This document shows, in pieces, positions 1 through 11,021 of a stretch of DNA of 64,000 nucleotides; position 1 is the first letter of the stretch, and every line of letters begins with the position of its first letter. The notes beneath the pieces are model-generated. The model worked only from the letters and a program-made list of their open reading frames with translations. It was not told where the DNA came from and searched no databases. The stretch comes from Pseudoips prasinana. Its lineage: Eukaryota; Arthropoda; Insecta; Lepidoptera; Nolidae. Location of the stretch: positions 23,180,330 through 23,244,329 of the forward strand of contig OX621245.1 of NCBI GenBank assembly GCA_951640165.1, in the 5' to 3' direction. A program made the translations under genes and the position numbers.

Positions 1-183
1 TTACCACCGACCCTTTCGCGTGAAGTGAAAATTTTACCCATATCACCTGGGTGAATCGTATATCACCGAGTCTTCCACAAGAAATGTTTTACCGCGCACT
101 TTCATTCTGGTATCAATTTACTGCGGAAGTATTTCCGATCCGCCATAAAACGCGAGTCTTCAAGAAAAGCGAACCTATTCTTT
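1..183. other. No feature recognised
   Basis: Moderately AT-rich sequence without a convincing frame, splice pair or repeat match inside the window. Minus-strand open frames running across it into 434 are chance frames over a repeat. Confidence 0.4.
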
Positions 184-292
184 TTTAAAGGCGGCCAACG
201 CACGTTCCACCCCTCTGGTGTTGCAAATGTCCATGGGCGGCGGTTACTTGCCATCAGGTGACCCGCTTGTTCATTGGCCTCAACCAACAATA
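184..292 (+). repeat. Retroposon fragment, family F
   Basis: Carries the core GGCGGCGGTTACTTGCC followed by ATCAGGTGACCCGCTTG. The same core occurs in opposite orientation at 11022-11324, the fuller copy with a poly-A-type tail, and as a short piece at 23806-23868. The family is common in moths and butterflies as far as I know. No coding role. Confidence 0.7.
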
Positions 293-1064
293 AGAACTGA
301 CGTATCGACAAAACAGACCAAGATTCAAACATCAGTTGTTTCTGCAGGGAATACGAAATTTGCCTTAGAGCTTTTATCCGACCGTAACCAGAAACTTCGT
401 ATTTTGTTCTCCAGTTTCCGAAACTGAAAACCATTTAAGTCACAAATGATCGTATGCCACTTGTTTGTATCAGTTAGCTTTTATTTCTTCGCATTCCGAG
501 TATCGAGTGTTGTTGTATTCCGATATCAAGACGATTATTTTCCCGTGTGGCTACGTGATAGAATAGAATACTATATTTGTTATGAACTACATATGTTGGA
601 TGTAACTTCTTCTGGCTAGCTTGATACTTGTTTAGATTTAGATACTAGTATTTCAGTTTAGCTATGTGGAAACAAGATACCTTTTCAGCCCTTACTTGAA
701 TTTCAAAAGTCCATTGACCCTATTAAAAGCTATGTTTAAATGCTATTTTATTGCTAATTTCTATTACGACTTCATGAATGGAAGCACAACTGCAACCTTC
801 AAAGTTTTATTAGTAATAAGTATGCGTTAAATTCAAAATTAAGGTTTTTAGTAACTGTACTCTGGTAATTTATCCATTGCGGATAATATGCTTCGTTTTA
901 ATTCCCATTGGTAAATCTTGGGTTTGATCTTCTATTCACCTTGTTTGTAGTCAAAGTTATAGAATTCATAGAATTGTTATTGCTTACCATTTGCTACGTT
1001 ACGGTAGCTACGGTAAATTAGTAACTAAGCTAAGCCGCAGTAGATTTAAGGCCAAGTTTCTCCT
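293..1064. other. Intergenic or intronic, nothing recognised
   Basis: AT-rich sequence. No long frame, strong splice pair or repeat shared with the rest of the window was seen. Confidence 0.4.
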
Positions 1065-1331
1065 TTGATTATATCGGTACTAAACATTTATAAGTATTCT
1101 CAGTATATCACCAAAATTATCTCAATTAATACTATAAAAATATATTATATATTACCAATAAAGACCGAACAATATAGTCTCAACAGCTACGCTATGTGTG
1201 TGCGAATATTCAATCATTTACCCCAGAGTATGCGAGAATTACCTTTGTATAAATTTAGGAGTATATTAATAAAATTTCTATGTAATAAGTGTTTCTATAA
1301 TGTAGATGAATACTATAAATGTAAGGTATAA
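1065..1331 (+). pseudogene. Tail of a non-LTR retrotransposon ORF2 (C-terminus only)
   Basis: The frame encodes 88 residues. The second half, around VRIFNHLPQSMRELPLYKF and the following FLCNKC..NVDEYY, has the layout of the extreme C-terminus of Jockey/CR1-type reverse transcriptase proteins: a (V/L)(R/K)I(F/Y)N.LP block, a basic F+..L stretch, then a Y...EY end. The first 40 residues are low-complexity AT-rich translation and probably not genuine. An A-rich segment with AATAAA-like motifs follows at 1395-1420 and could be its 3' end. The catalytic domains are missing, so this is a 5'-truncated dead copy. The clade cannot be fixed from so short a piece. Confidence 0.5.
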
Positions 1332-3605
1332 TAATTATTATTTATTTTGTAATATTGATCACTGTTATCATGTAGGTAGTAATTTGATTCAATTTAATTA
1401 AAATAAATGCAATAAACAACCAACTTTAGTATATTACCGGTTTCTTTTTTTATATTCATGTTTCTTTTTAATTTTAATTATTTAATTAAATCATATAACG
1501 CTATCAAAGTTAGTTCCTGTAAACAATGTTGTGTAATTATGATATAGAGATTTAAAAATGAATAGCAAAGATAGGGTCAGGCTAGGCGTTCCTGTATTCA
1601 TAGTGAATAATAGTGAACTATCATTCTTGTGATTGCTGATAAAAACTAGCAATCTTTAAGATATAAATGTACTATGAATATTTTATATCAAATTACTTAA
1701 TCCAATTTATACAACATTTTGCATAAACTATCCCAATTTGAGATTTGAAATATTTTAAATCTCTAACCTGATTATATTATCCAGACACGTCCGTGTCAGG
1801 ATAAAAGCATACAATTTCAGTTAGTTTAGTCGAAAATAAAATATAACTAAAATTTTAGACAGCAGCTGTACCGCGTTGAATTTTAAGCGCACCACACACA
1901 AGTTTGTTTAGAAGTAACCTGCTGCAGTAAAAACGGACTAGATAAAAATATTACCACAACCGAAAGTTTAATACAGAAGTTTGAACGAGTATGTACGTCT
2001 TCTTTCAATATTTACACAGATGCGGAGTTCGACGTAGACTACAGTTGCGTTTTCTGTTTGTTTCTCCTGGTCCAGTCTTAAGTGCAGGGATTGAATAATG
2101 CTTCGCTTTCCTTGTCACAGTACATTTTACCCCCCTATTTTACCTTCAACTCAGAGAGTCGGAAAATCCATTATTAATGGATGCTTACAAAACTTGAAGC
2201 AACTATGTAGCCATCTGTCCGTATTCAACACTTTTATTCAGCATTGTAAATCAAACTGTCAAGGAGTAGATTGATTAGGTGTGGCTTAAGTTCCTTTTAG
2301 ATGCGTGTAAATCTATAAACTTTATCTTACTTAATTCTTGAGACAGTGGAATAAAAATTTCTTGTACTGCGATGTCTGATGTAGATAACTAACCTACCAG
2401 ACGTGGTTAAAGTCCGTAAAACCACGTGTTTTACGTGCTTTACGGCAACTGTTTACAGACTGCAGTAATACATTTTATCGTTATACGGTACTAAAGTGAT
2501 TCTATAACTCATTTTTATTCAATTTTGTGCAAGGTGTTACTATTCTGCAGTTTGCTTATTTCCCCTTGAAGTCAAGTTTGCTTATGTTATTTACTTGCCG
2601 GTAACTGAAGACGTTTCATCTCAATTTTATATAATAACGGACATTAAAGAATGGCGTCACGACAAGCGTTCATCAATAATCCTCCCCCACCTGGCCGTGC
2701 AAATGAGAAAGAGATTAATGTGAACTGTTGGTCCCAATAAATCATGATCTTTTACCATAGTTTACGTTGGGTAAAGGTATGATAAATAGGTGCGACCTTT
2801 TGGTAAAACCCATAATTTTTCCGTTCAGTTTTTATGTCAGTTTTAATCTTTGGGTATTAGATGTCCACTAACGTTGAATAAGGCTATATAGCTATAATTT
2901 TCGTATCGATATGTTCCTTATAAGTTCTAAGTGTACTCACGGGATCTTTTTAGAGTATGATGGTTTTAAATAAAAGAGCCTTAAAGTCTTAAAAGGAATT
3001 TACTATTGTCTTTCGTATGGCTTTATACGGTTACTTGTTGCAATAAAATACGTAATAGTTCTAGTCTAATAGAACTTTTTGATTGGTGAATGGCATAGTG
3101 ATGTCAAAGCAAATTTCGAATCAGACCAAATATATCAAAGTCAAAGTCAACATTTTTATTGTGGTACATAGGTAGTAGGGTGTTATATACAATAATATGA
3201 ATGTTCAGCTATGACCCGCCGTACTGGCATACAATAATAATAAAGTTATTCAGTCTACATATTATAAAGTCTATATATATATAAACTAAACTCATATCTA
3301 TAGATGAGCAACATAACGAGTGAACGTAACGTAAGGAGCTTAATTATGTAGGTGCATGAAAATGCAAATATCATAAAAAATACAACTCTCCATACATATT
3401 GTAATGATTAGTTAATTCATTTTGAATTTCAAATCAAACAAAAAATACTTGTACTATATGACTTTCGTTTCTTTTTCCTTTCGTATTTACCCAACAGATT
3501 CAGATTTATTTGCTTATATTAATAACATGAGGTTAATTAAAGGTAATAATTGTATTCTTAAATAAATTTACTGAGTCTGTAGTAACAGTCCCAATAAACT
3601 CAAGA
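1332..3605. other. Mostly unannotated AT-rich stretch
   Basis: No host exon could be defended here. One small plus-strand frame at 2651-2740 (29 codons, listed separately) has a reasonable start context. The rest is AT-rich sequence, some of it probably decayed repeats. Confidence 0.4.
2651..2740 (+). CDS. Possible 29-residue small ORF, unidentified
   Basis: ATG at 2651 in the context AAAGAATGG, stop TAA at 2738. The start is MASRQAFINNPPPPGRANEK, followed by nine more residues. The base composition is more balanced than the AT-rich surroundings, and no simple repeat explains it. It could be a small ORF, part of an exon, or a repeat fragment. No homology was recognised and there is no strong donor at its end. 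Shown because it differs from its surroundings. Confidence 0.15.
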   Translation: MASRQAFINNPPPPGRANEKEINVNCWSQ

Positions 3606-4872
3606 GTCACTAAGAACCTCTTGGTTATGAAAACACCCACAGAATAGTAATTAAAAGCTAATAATTTCTACGTAAACTTACTAAACCAATTACGAGACGC
3701 AAATAATATTCGGAACTTGTTTCCAAATGATAAATGAGTCTAATATCATCTGTGTAATAAACGCCAGCGCTGGTTGTGGGCTGTGGGCGCCAAAAGCACG
3801 GCAGTTGTGGAGATGTTTGTGTGAAGCCTTTATTCAGCAGTGGCATTCTTACGGCTGATATGATTTTTTATTTATTTATTAACAACCAACAACTATAACT
3901 ACAACATATTTTATAATTTGATTTGATTTTAGTTCATGAAGCATCGACTTACGGTCTCTCACCCATCACCATCAAATAAATATTTTATCAACCCATCTTT
4001 GAATGGGCTGCGTTATTTACTGTTACCTGTCACTAAGAACCTCTTGGTTATGAAAACACCCACAGAATAGTAATTAAAAGCTAATAATTTCTACGTAAAC
4101 TTACTAAACCAATTACGAGACGCAAATAATATTCGGAACTTGTTTCCAAATGATAAATGAGTCTAATATCATCTGTGTAATAAACGCCAGCGCTGGTTGT
4201 GGGCGCCAAAAGCACGGCAGTTGTGGAGATGTTTGTGTGAAGCCTTTATTCAGCAGTGGCATTCTTACGGCTGATATGATTTTTTATTTATTTATTAACA
4301 ACCAACAACTATAACTACAACATATTTTATAATTTGATTTGATTTTAGTTCATGAAGCATCGACTTACGGTCTCTCACCCATCACCATCAAATAAATATT
4401 TTATCAACCCATCTTTGAATGGGCTGCGTTATTTACTGTTACCTGTCACTAAGAACCTCTTGGTTATGAAAACACCCACAGAATAGTAATTAAAAGCTAA
4501 TAATTTCTACGTAAACTTACTAAACCAATTACGAGACGCAAATAATATTCGGAACTTGTTTCCAAATGATAAATGAGTCTAATATCATCTGTGTAATAAA
4601 CGCCAGCGCTGGTTGTGGGCTGTGGGCGCCAAAAGCACGGCAGTTGTGGAGATGTTTGTGTGAAGCCTTTATTCAGCAGTGGCATTCTTACGGCTGATAT
4701 GATTTTTTATTTATTTATTTATTAACAACCAACAACTATAACTACAACATATTTTATAATTTGATTTGATTTTAGTTCATGAAGCATCGAGTTACGGTCT
4801 CTCACCCATCACCATCAAATAAATATTTTATCAACCCATCTTTGAATGGGCTGCGTTATTTACTGTTCCCTG
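3606..4872. repeat. Tandem array, three near-identical copies of about 420 bp
   Basis: Units start at 3606, 4029 and 4445, each with GTCACTAAGAACCTC, giving lengths of 423, 416 and about 427 bp. Copy 2 lacks seven bases in the GGGCTGTGGGC area; copy 3 has one extra TTTA and a few substitutions. Each unit contains a decayed RTE-type LINE tail (CAGTTGTGGAGATG, then CAGCAGTGG, then GGCTGATATGAT) plus about 200 bp of unrelated sequence. The identical 62-residue minus frames at 3658-3846 and 4497-4685 follow from the duplication and are not genes. The high similarity points to a recent tandem amplification, or to an assembly artefact. Confidence 0.9.
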
Positions 4873-5541
4873 TCGGCCAGTTTAGTACAGTTTTAAATTA
4901 TTTGCCCTTTCTTAGATGGTCGTTTCCTTTATAGTTGTGGTTCTTATTGTGACTGATAATGTCTTTCCCATCGCGCTTTTTACATCGCATTTTGGGAAAT
5001 ATCGAGTTTCTTGTATTGCTATATATTGACATCCCAGGTTTGGCAGTTTTATGTAACTATATGAGTAAGATAACTCTTTGTTGCCCACCAAAGACATAAA
5101 CTTAAGAGTAGAAAAATACATCAAAATGGAAACCTATAGTACAAGTAGCGGCCGTATGGCTTAAAGCGATCTTTTCTAGGCATCATGTGTAGAAAAAATG
5201 TGTTTTATTGTAAAATTTATTTTATAATTCTTTTAGAATCCAAGAGTATTAGGGAGAAATTAGTCAAACAATAAAATGTTTACAGCATGAAAAATAATGT
5301 ATCGAACAAAATTATGGAACTATTAAAATATGCTTAAGTCTTGAAGAAACTGTTCCGGTAATATTATTATCACCTTTAATTACTTCGAGTCTTCAAAATT
5401 AAATTTGCTATCAAGTAACGCCACTTGGGTGGATAAATTTTGATATTGCCCGCGTCTTTATTGCATAGGCAATAAGGTTTACGTAATGAAAGTGTATCGA
5501 CGGACATGTCGATGACGATACAAGTTAAAGAGAACATCCTT
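4873..5541. other. Nothing recognised
   Basis: AT-rich sequence without a supportable gene or repeat. Confidence 0.4.
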
Positions 5542-6105
5542 CTATATAATTTGCCGAAGCTTTCGTTTAAATCCTTAATAAAGGGGAGTCAATAATTATA
5601 TTTAACAACTGTATAGGTACATATTAATTTGCTGTGTGGTGACGGCGGCGAATATCAGAATATCTATACCCCATCTCATCGCGTGGGGGCGTAGAAATCG
5701 ACCTAAGAGAATATCTACCAGAGGACGGGCAACAGTATCTTTCCCAGTATCGAGACCATCTTATTGCGATCAACTATATAATTTGCCGAGGCTTTCGTTT
5801 AAATCCTTAATAAAAGTCAATTATTATATTTAACAACTGTATAGGTACATATTAATTTGCTGTGTGGTGACGGCGGCGAATATCAGAATATCTATACCCC
5901 ATCTCATCTATCTACCAGAGGACGGGCAACAGCTTCTTTCCCAGTATCGAGACCATCTTATTGCGATCAAGATGATTCTTGGGGGAGGCTTGTCCAGCTG
6001 TGGACTTCTTACAGCTGTAATAATGATAAGTTGCTGGAGTTTTCGTATAAACCTTGACAAACAGGAGTCAATTCTTATATTTAACGACTATATACTTATT
6101 AAACA
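5542..6105 (+). repeat. Tandem duplication, period about 232 bp, containing two SINE C pieces
   Basis: CTATATAATTTGCCGA starts unit 1 at 5542 and unit 2 at 5774. Each unit is about 80 bp of flank followed by a SINE C copy that begins GCTGTGTGGTGACGGCGG (5631 and 5857). The first SINE piece stops near 5773. The second runs on to its RTE-like end, GTCCAGCTGTGGACTTC and a TAATGATAA tail, near 6030. A third, more diverged copy of the flank lies at 6031-6105. The sequence therefore shows a flank-SINE-flank-SINE-flank arrangement. Confidence 0.8.
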
Positions 6106-6792
6106 TGTCTAAAGTTCCACAAGATTTAAAGCTGCTAAAGCTGCAATTGTTGCTACTTTATAAATATATAAATAAATTTTGATGAGTACACTTAACTTAT
6201 TTACCAAATTGTATTAAATCCAGCTTTAATAGCACATTAAAGTTAAATCCTTCAAAATTATCGTGATAAAGGGTACTGTTAAACACACGAATGCTAATTC
6301 ACCCTCACGCGACCATTGATATTATAATATATTGTCGCGTCCCGTTTTAATTAATTCTAAGTGAAATTTTTACAATATGAATTTGACATTGATGAAGCAC
6401 TTAATGGTAGCAAAGTAAAGGTTTATTTTTAAATAACGGAAGGGTATTTTGTTAATGATATATACATAACAATGGTATAAGCATTTGTGAGGAATTATTA
6501 TTGTAGCGTATAGAAATATTTGTGTCAAATATTTTCAAGTACTGTTTATTAGGTACTATCTAAATCATCAATAGTTAAATTCTATTTTGAGTTTCTGAAC
6601 AAACCTAAAACCTTTAACATGTGAACTAAAGTACCTAGGAGAAACGCATAACACAAAATGTGATAGATATTTTCTATTGTATGCGAAATTAATTAAATCG
6701 GTATGCTACTTTTACATTTTTTTCATAACAACATAAGAAAACAAAAAGCCAAATTTAAAGATTTTCTCAAATAAGTTTACACAAATACGCTA
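6106..6792. other. Nothing recognised
   Basis: AT-rich sequence, no supportable feature. Confidence 0.4.
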
Positions 6793-7048
6793 CTAGCTGT
6801 ACCCCGCGGTTTTACCTGCGTTAAACTTTATAAATTATCACAGCTACAGATGGTAATATTCCTGCAAAATTTGAACGAAATCCATGCAGTACTTTTTGAG
6901 TTTAGCTGGGACATACATACAGGCAAAAAATCCAAAAACTATATGGCTTCGATATTGATTATAGATCACGCCCTTCCGCCCGATCCTTTTTATTAAATAT
7001 TCAATGTACAGTTTTGACTTTACTTCGGTTTTAGTATATGTATATAGA
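6793..7048 (-). mobile_element. Non-autonomous Helitron, subfamily 1
   Basis: Read on the minus strand, the element starts with TC just before 7049 and ends in CTAG at 6793-6796. The end is preceded by GC-rich bases that can form the subterminal hairpin expected of Helitrons (CGCGGGGTACAGCTAG end). Flanks are A before TC and T after CTAG, the usual Helitron target. Shares its body (CCATGCAGTACTTTTTGAGT, GGGACATACATACAGGC) with the copies at 49186-49480 and 52408-52731. No coding capacity. Confidence 0.75.
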
Positions 7049-7354
7049 TAATAGAATAAACAGACAAGTGTTAAAACGGGTTACAAAACAAAATTAACGT
7101 ATTTATATCGAGCAAAAGTAAACTTAAAATTGACAAACATTTAAAAGTTTAATTAAACTGGTATAGGCGGAAAGTTGAAAAACAGGGTGAAATTAATTTG
7201 GTGGATATCAGCCTTTTAAGTGACTGAAAAGATGTAACTATAACAGATACCACATCTGTTCATGGAAACATCAATTAATAAGTGACAGTACTGAAGTTTA
7301 GATAATAGGCAGTATTATTGCAATTTTTCAGACATCTATAAAATTAATTGTATA

Positions 7355-7437
7355 AATTTAAGTGCGGGTGGGAATCGAACCAACGACCACGGGGTATCCG
7401 GCCCAATGTGCTGTAACCGCTCCGCCACTGCACTGTG
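7355..7437 (-). repeat. tRNA-derived SINE head
   Basis: The minus strand reads GTGGCGGAGCGGTTACAGC (A-box-like) and GTTGGTTCGATTCCCAC (B box), the internal promoter of RNA polymerase III. A related tail piece occurs at 36000-36035 (+). It cannot fold as a proper tRNA. Confidence 0.55.
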
Positions 7438-7511
7438 GTACTGACACTTTGAATTTATACAATCCATTCGATATTTCTTAACGCATTTAAGGCGTTTTAA
7501 CGCCTAAAAAG

Positions 7512-7570
7512 TCCAGTCAGTTCCAGTAGGTTTCGGTAAGATGTACCGAAACCTACTGGAACTGACTGGA
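7512..7570. repeat. Perfect 27-bp inverted repeat with 5-nt loop
   Basis: 7512-7538 and 7544-7570 are exact reverse complements around the loop AGATG. Key arm sequence: TCCAGTCAGTTCCAGTAGG then TTTCGGTA. The arms are not AT-rich, so chance is very unlikely. It may be a foldback remnant or an RNA hairpin. Confidence 0.95.
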
Positions 7571-7781
7571 ATGCCAATTCTTAGATCGGACCATTCCAAC
7601 AGATGGCGCTTTCAATTGTTAGTTTTTAAATATTTATTAAATAATATTTATTATTAACTATAATTTCATTAATTGTTTTTTATAATTTTAAACATGATAT
7701 ACTGAAAACAATTTTTCAGACATCTTTAAAATTTATTGTATAAAAATATTATTGGATTATAGTTATTTTTTTCTAAAACCA

Positions 7782-8152
7782 TCCTATTAATATTCTAAAC
7801 GTAAAGGTTGTAAGTATGGATGGATGGATGTTTGTTACTCATTCACGTAAAAAATACTGAATGGATTTTAATGAAACTTTACAATAATGTAGATTATACA
7901 GCAGAATAACTCATAGGCTACAATTTATAAAAATATTGTGGGAATTGTCCAAAATAAGACGATAAGTGTTAAGTAAGTATGAAAAAATCTACCATCTGCG
8001 AGTTATTCCGGCGTGCGCTGCCAAAACCGCTAGAGGTACAGATCCTTCTAATATTATACATGCAAAAGTTTGTGAGTATAGATGTATGGATGTTTGTCAC
8101 TCTTTTACGCCAAAACTATTTTACCGCGGATGAAACCGCGGGGCATAGCTAG
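7782..8152 (+). mobile_element. Non-autonomous Helitron, subfamily 2
   Basis: Starts TCCTATTAATATTC after an A at 7781 and ends CCGCGGATGAAACCGCGG, then GGCATAGCTAG before T at 8153. CCGCGG-ATGAAA-CCGCGG is the textbook Helitron 3' hairpin seven bases before the CTAG terminus. A second copy lies in reverse at 46918-47296. 371 bp, non-coding. Confidence 0.85.
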
Positions 8153-8365
8153 TTTAGGTATAATAGCAACGAGGCAATTTAAAGTGGAAAAAAAATGCTT
8201 GATTTCTCAAAACCTTCAAAATAAAATATTTTCTTGCTTTGATGTTTTAAATTTGCTGTAATAGTAGTACAATACTTAATGAATGTTGTCCTCGCGCAGC
8301 TAGGTGCACAATTTTAAACTAAATAAAAAACATATAAATATTTTCTTGAATAAAATATTCATAAA

Positions 8366-8391
8366 ATTTAATCTTCGCTTTACAGGTAAGT
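8366..8391 (+). promoter_or_regulatory. Candidate recursive (zero-exon) splice site
   Basis: TTTAATCTTCGCTTTACAG is followed directly by GTAAGTT: an acceptor ending at 8385 and a strong donor starting at 8386 with no exon between them. This is the layout of ratchet points known in long Drosophila introns. It lies on the same strand as, and 4.3 kb upstream of, the exon at 12733. Inference only, as the pyrimidine tract is moderate. Confidence 0.35.
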
Positions 8392-8697
8392 TAAATATTT
8401 AATAGCAAAGGTAGCTCATGAAACGCTTGCAGCATTATTTACAAACTTGAGGTGGATTCAGGGAGTTTGTAAGTATAAAGTATAAATACAATTTTTCATC
8501 TCGCTCGACGCCCAGAACAAAAGAGAATTTTAATGCAATTTAGTTGTAGCATTTCCCGAGAGCTGGTCGTGGCATTTTTACGGATATGGCTCACGAAAAG
8601 TGTCATGAGAAATGATGACCTTAAATAATTACTAGGACGTGAAAAGTAAGGTTTGCTTTTACTGAGCATGTTATGCATTGTTCTAGTATTTAGATTA

Positions 8698-8934
8698 TGA
8701 CTGTCTAGCGGTAGTGTGTTCAACCGCAGATAATGAAGTCCTGGGTGCAAATCCCGGGTCGGGCCGAGAGTGATTTTGACTTTTCTGTAAAAATAATTTT
8801 TTTTGAGTATCACCGTAGTCTGAAAGTTGGCGGTATTACACCCCCGTGCCTCGGAGAGCACGTAAATCCGTCGATCCTGTACCTGCCCTCTTTCCGGTCG
8901 TGTCGCTAGTCGTCCCATCGGATCATGAGAGTGA
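8698..8934 (+). repeat. SINE A, 5' part (split copy)
   Basis: tRNA-like head TCTAGCGGTAGTGTG and GTGCAAATCCCGG, then the family body AGTTGGCGGTATTACACCC and TTTCCGGTCGTGTCGC. The copy is cut after AGTGA (8930-8934), where a LINE is inserted, and resumes at 10944 with the same AGTGA. The full arrangement is seen in the uninterrupted copy at 47735-48075. Confidence 0.85.
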
Positions 8935-10943
8935 AATAAATAAAATAAAAATAAATAAAATAAAAAAGGTTTTTATTCACGTAGACTTTAAAAAAGCGCT
9001 TGTAAATAGTCAGAACATGTTTGTAGTAATATAGTTGTATACATTAGATATTATTTCTAGTAACATAGATATTTAGGTACATCTTGTATGAAAACATTTA
9101 TAAAATTTATTTTATTACAGAAATGAAATTTAGCTAGCTCGTATCAAGTTATTGTCAAGAGATTATGTTTAATTATCTAGTTTAAGTCTAATATTTTTAC
9201 TACATATTGTCAATGGTTCTGTCTATATTAAAGGTATTATTATTATGACGGACCTTGTGTTAATAACGACGGTCGCGCTTTAATGCTACCACCGGATCCA
9301 ATGCGCCCCAACTGAGAAGACCCAGCGAAACAAACTCAGTGGGTTCATCTACTACCGGTTTCAAAACGATCCAGTTGAGACGGTCCGGCGAAACATACTC
9401 AAGCGGGCATGAACACGGGATTTGGTCCAATTAGAGTAATTATTTAGTAGGCAAACACAATATATGCTCGATCGGTTGTCTGAATGCTTATTATTTTAGA
9501 TTATATATAGGTATACAAAAGAAAAACTTCGAAAGAATAACATTATTCATTTTGAGACAGAGTCAATAATTTTAAATTAAGTATATGATAGCAATCATTT
9601 ACAGATAGTTCACGTAACACAGCAGATCAGTCATGTCTATATGGCTACAAGATCTCCAGCGAGCAATGTGCAGGTAAGAAGTGAGAGCCAAACGTCTTTG
9701 TCATCGATGTACTCTTTAGTGGTGTAATAACCCCTAGCCATAAGTATACGTTTAATATGTGTTTTAAAACTTGTGTCAGGCAGATCAGTAATTTGAGTAG
9801 GAACCTTGTTATAAAACCTAATACAATTTCCTAAAAATGATTTATTAGTTTTGCTTACTCTAAAGCCTGGCATGGCTAGTTTGTTTTTATTCCTAGTATT
9901 TATATTATGCAGTTCACTTTTCTTTTTATAATTATGAATATTTTTTCTAACAAACATTATATTCTGATATATATATTCCGATGGCACAGTAAGTATATTT
10001 ATTTCTTTAAACAAATTTCGCAAAGAATCGCGACTGCCTAAACCATAAATGGCTCTGACTACTCTTTTCTGCAATACAAAAATAGTACCTATGTCAGCCG
10101 CCGAACCCCACAGCAGAATGCCATACGACATAATGCTATGAAAGTACGCGAAATACACTAATCTAGCAGTTTGTTCATCTGACAATTGCCTTATTTTCCA
10201 GACAGCATAGGAAGCCGAACTTAATTTACCTGCTAACTTTTCAATCTGAGGACCCCATTGCAATTTTGAATCAAGTGTCAATCCTAAAAATACGGTCGAT
10301 GGGACAAAATCTAATATTTTCGCATTAAGTGCAACTGTTGGTACAATTTGAGTCACATTCGGCAATGAGAACCTGATGCATTTAGTTTTCCCTGCATTTA
10401 ACAAGAGATTATTTTATGATGCTCAATAAGATCTTTATCCTTTCTATTTACTTTAAATATGAGCGACGTATCATCAGCGAACAAAACTATGTCTGATACT
10501 TTCTCTACCAGATAAGGGAGATCATTTATATAAACTAGAAATAAAAATGGGCCCAATATAGATCCTTGGGGCACCCCCATTTTCACAGGATGACGTGCCA
10601 AAGTGACACCGCCTATCGAAACCATCTGTTGTCGCCCCGATAAATAGGACATCACAATATCAAGAGATGTGCCAGATATTCCATAGTACTTCAGTTTAAC
10701 AACGAGCGTACGATGATCAACGCAATCGAAAGCCTTAGAGAGATCACAGAAAACTCCCAGCGCATCCTGTGATCCCTCCCAAGTCTCCAATATTGACCTA
10801 ATTAATGTGCAACCTGCATCCTGAGTAGAGCGGCCCCTTGTAAACCCGAACTGCTTGTTATGCAATATCTCATTCACGTTAAAGTGCGACAACATTTGGC
10901 TGAGCATCAGCTTTTCAAATATTTTACGGATGGATACGGATTT
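8935..10943 (-). mobile_element. 5'-truncated Jockey-like LINE inserted in SINE A
   Basis: Lies between two copies of the target duplication AGTGA (8930-8934 and 10944-10948). The minus-strand 3' end near 8935 is a TTTATT-type simple tail. The 5' end is truncated within the reverse transcriptase domain at about 10943. The region 8935-9636 would be the 3' untranslated part; it holds a degenerate internal repeat at about 9310-9410 (GCGAAACAAACTCAGTGGG and GCGAAACATACTCAAGCGGG). Confidence 0.75.
9637..10943 (-). pseudogene. Jockey-like reverse transcriptase, truncated and frameshifted
   Basis: Copies LINE RNA at the insertion site in intact relatives. The first frame (from 10943, open to 10398) has the RT block KQFGFTRGRSTQDA, motif A (FCDLSKAFDCVDH), motif B (GVPQGSILGPFLFLVYIND) and the catalytic LFADDTS at about 10480. 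The chain then shifts frame near 10400, with a short stretch apparently lost, and continues in 10404-9637 from LNAGKTKCIRF through LGLTLDSKLQW to the end. The endonuclease, the first RT motifs and all of ORF1 are missing, so it is dead. The residues before IRKIFEKLM in the longest frame are translated SINE sequence, not LINE. FADDTS and the C-terminal style suggest Jockey; a related clade is possible. Confidence 0.85.
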
Positions 10944-11021
10944 AGTGATGGAATGGAAAGTGCCCCTGTGTTTGCACACATACTTGTGCCCTATAATAAG
11001 TCTTGCGCAATTGGCTAGTCT
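10944..11021 (+). repeat. SINE A, middle part (split copy)
   Basis: Continues the SINE cut at 8934 (AGTGATGGAAT, then CCTGTGTTTGCACACATAC), and is interrupted a second time after AGTCT (11017-11021). Confidence 0.85.

Noticed and set aside
3658..4685. Identical 62-codon minus frames at 3658-3846 and 4497-4685
   Set aside because: They arise only because the underlying repeat unit is duplicated; the middle unit breaks the frame.
8496..8918. 140-codon minus frame
   Set aside because: It crosses SINE A antisense; its residues are translated SINE, matching frames at 47843 and 52137.
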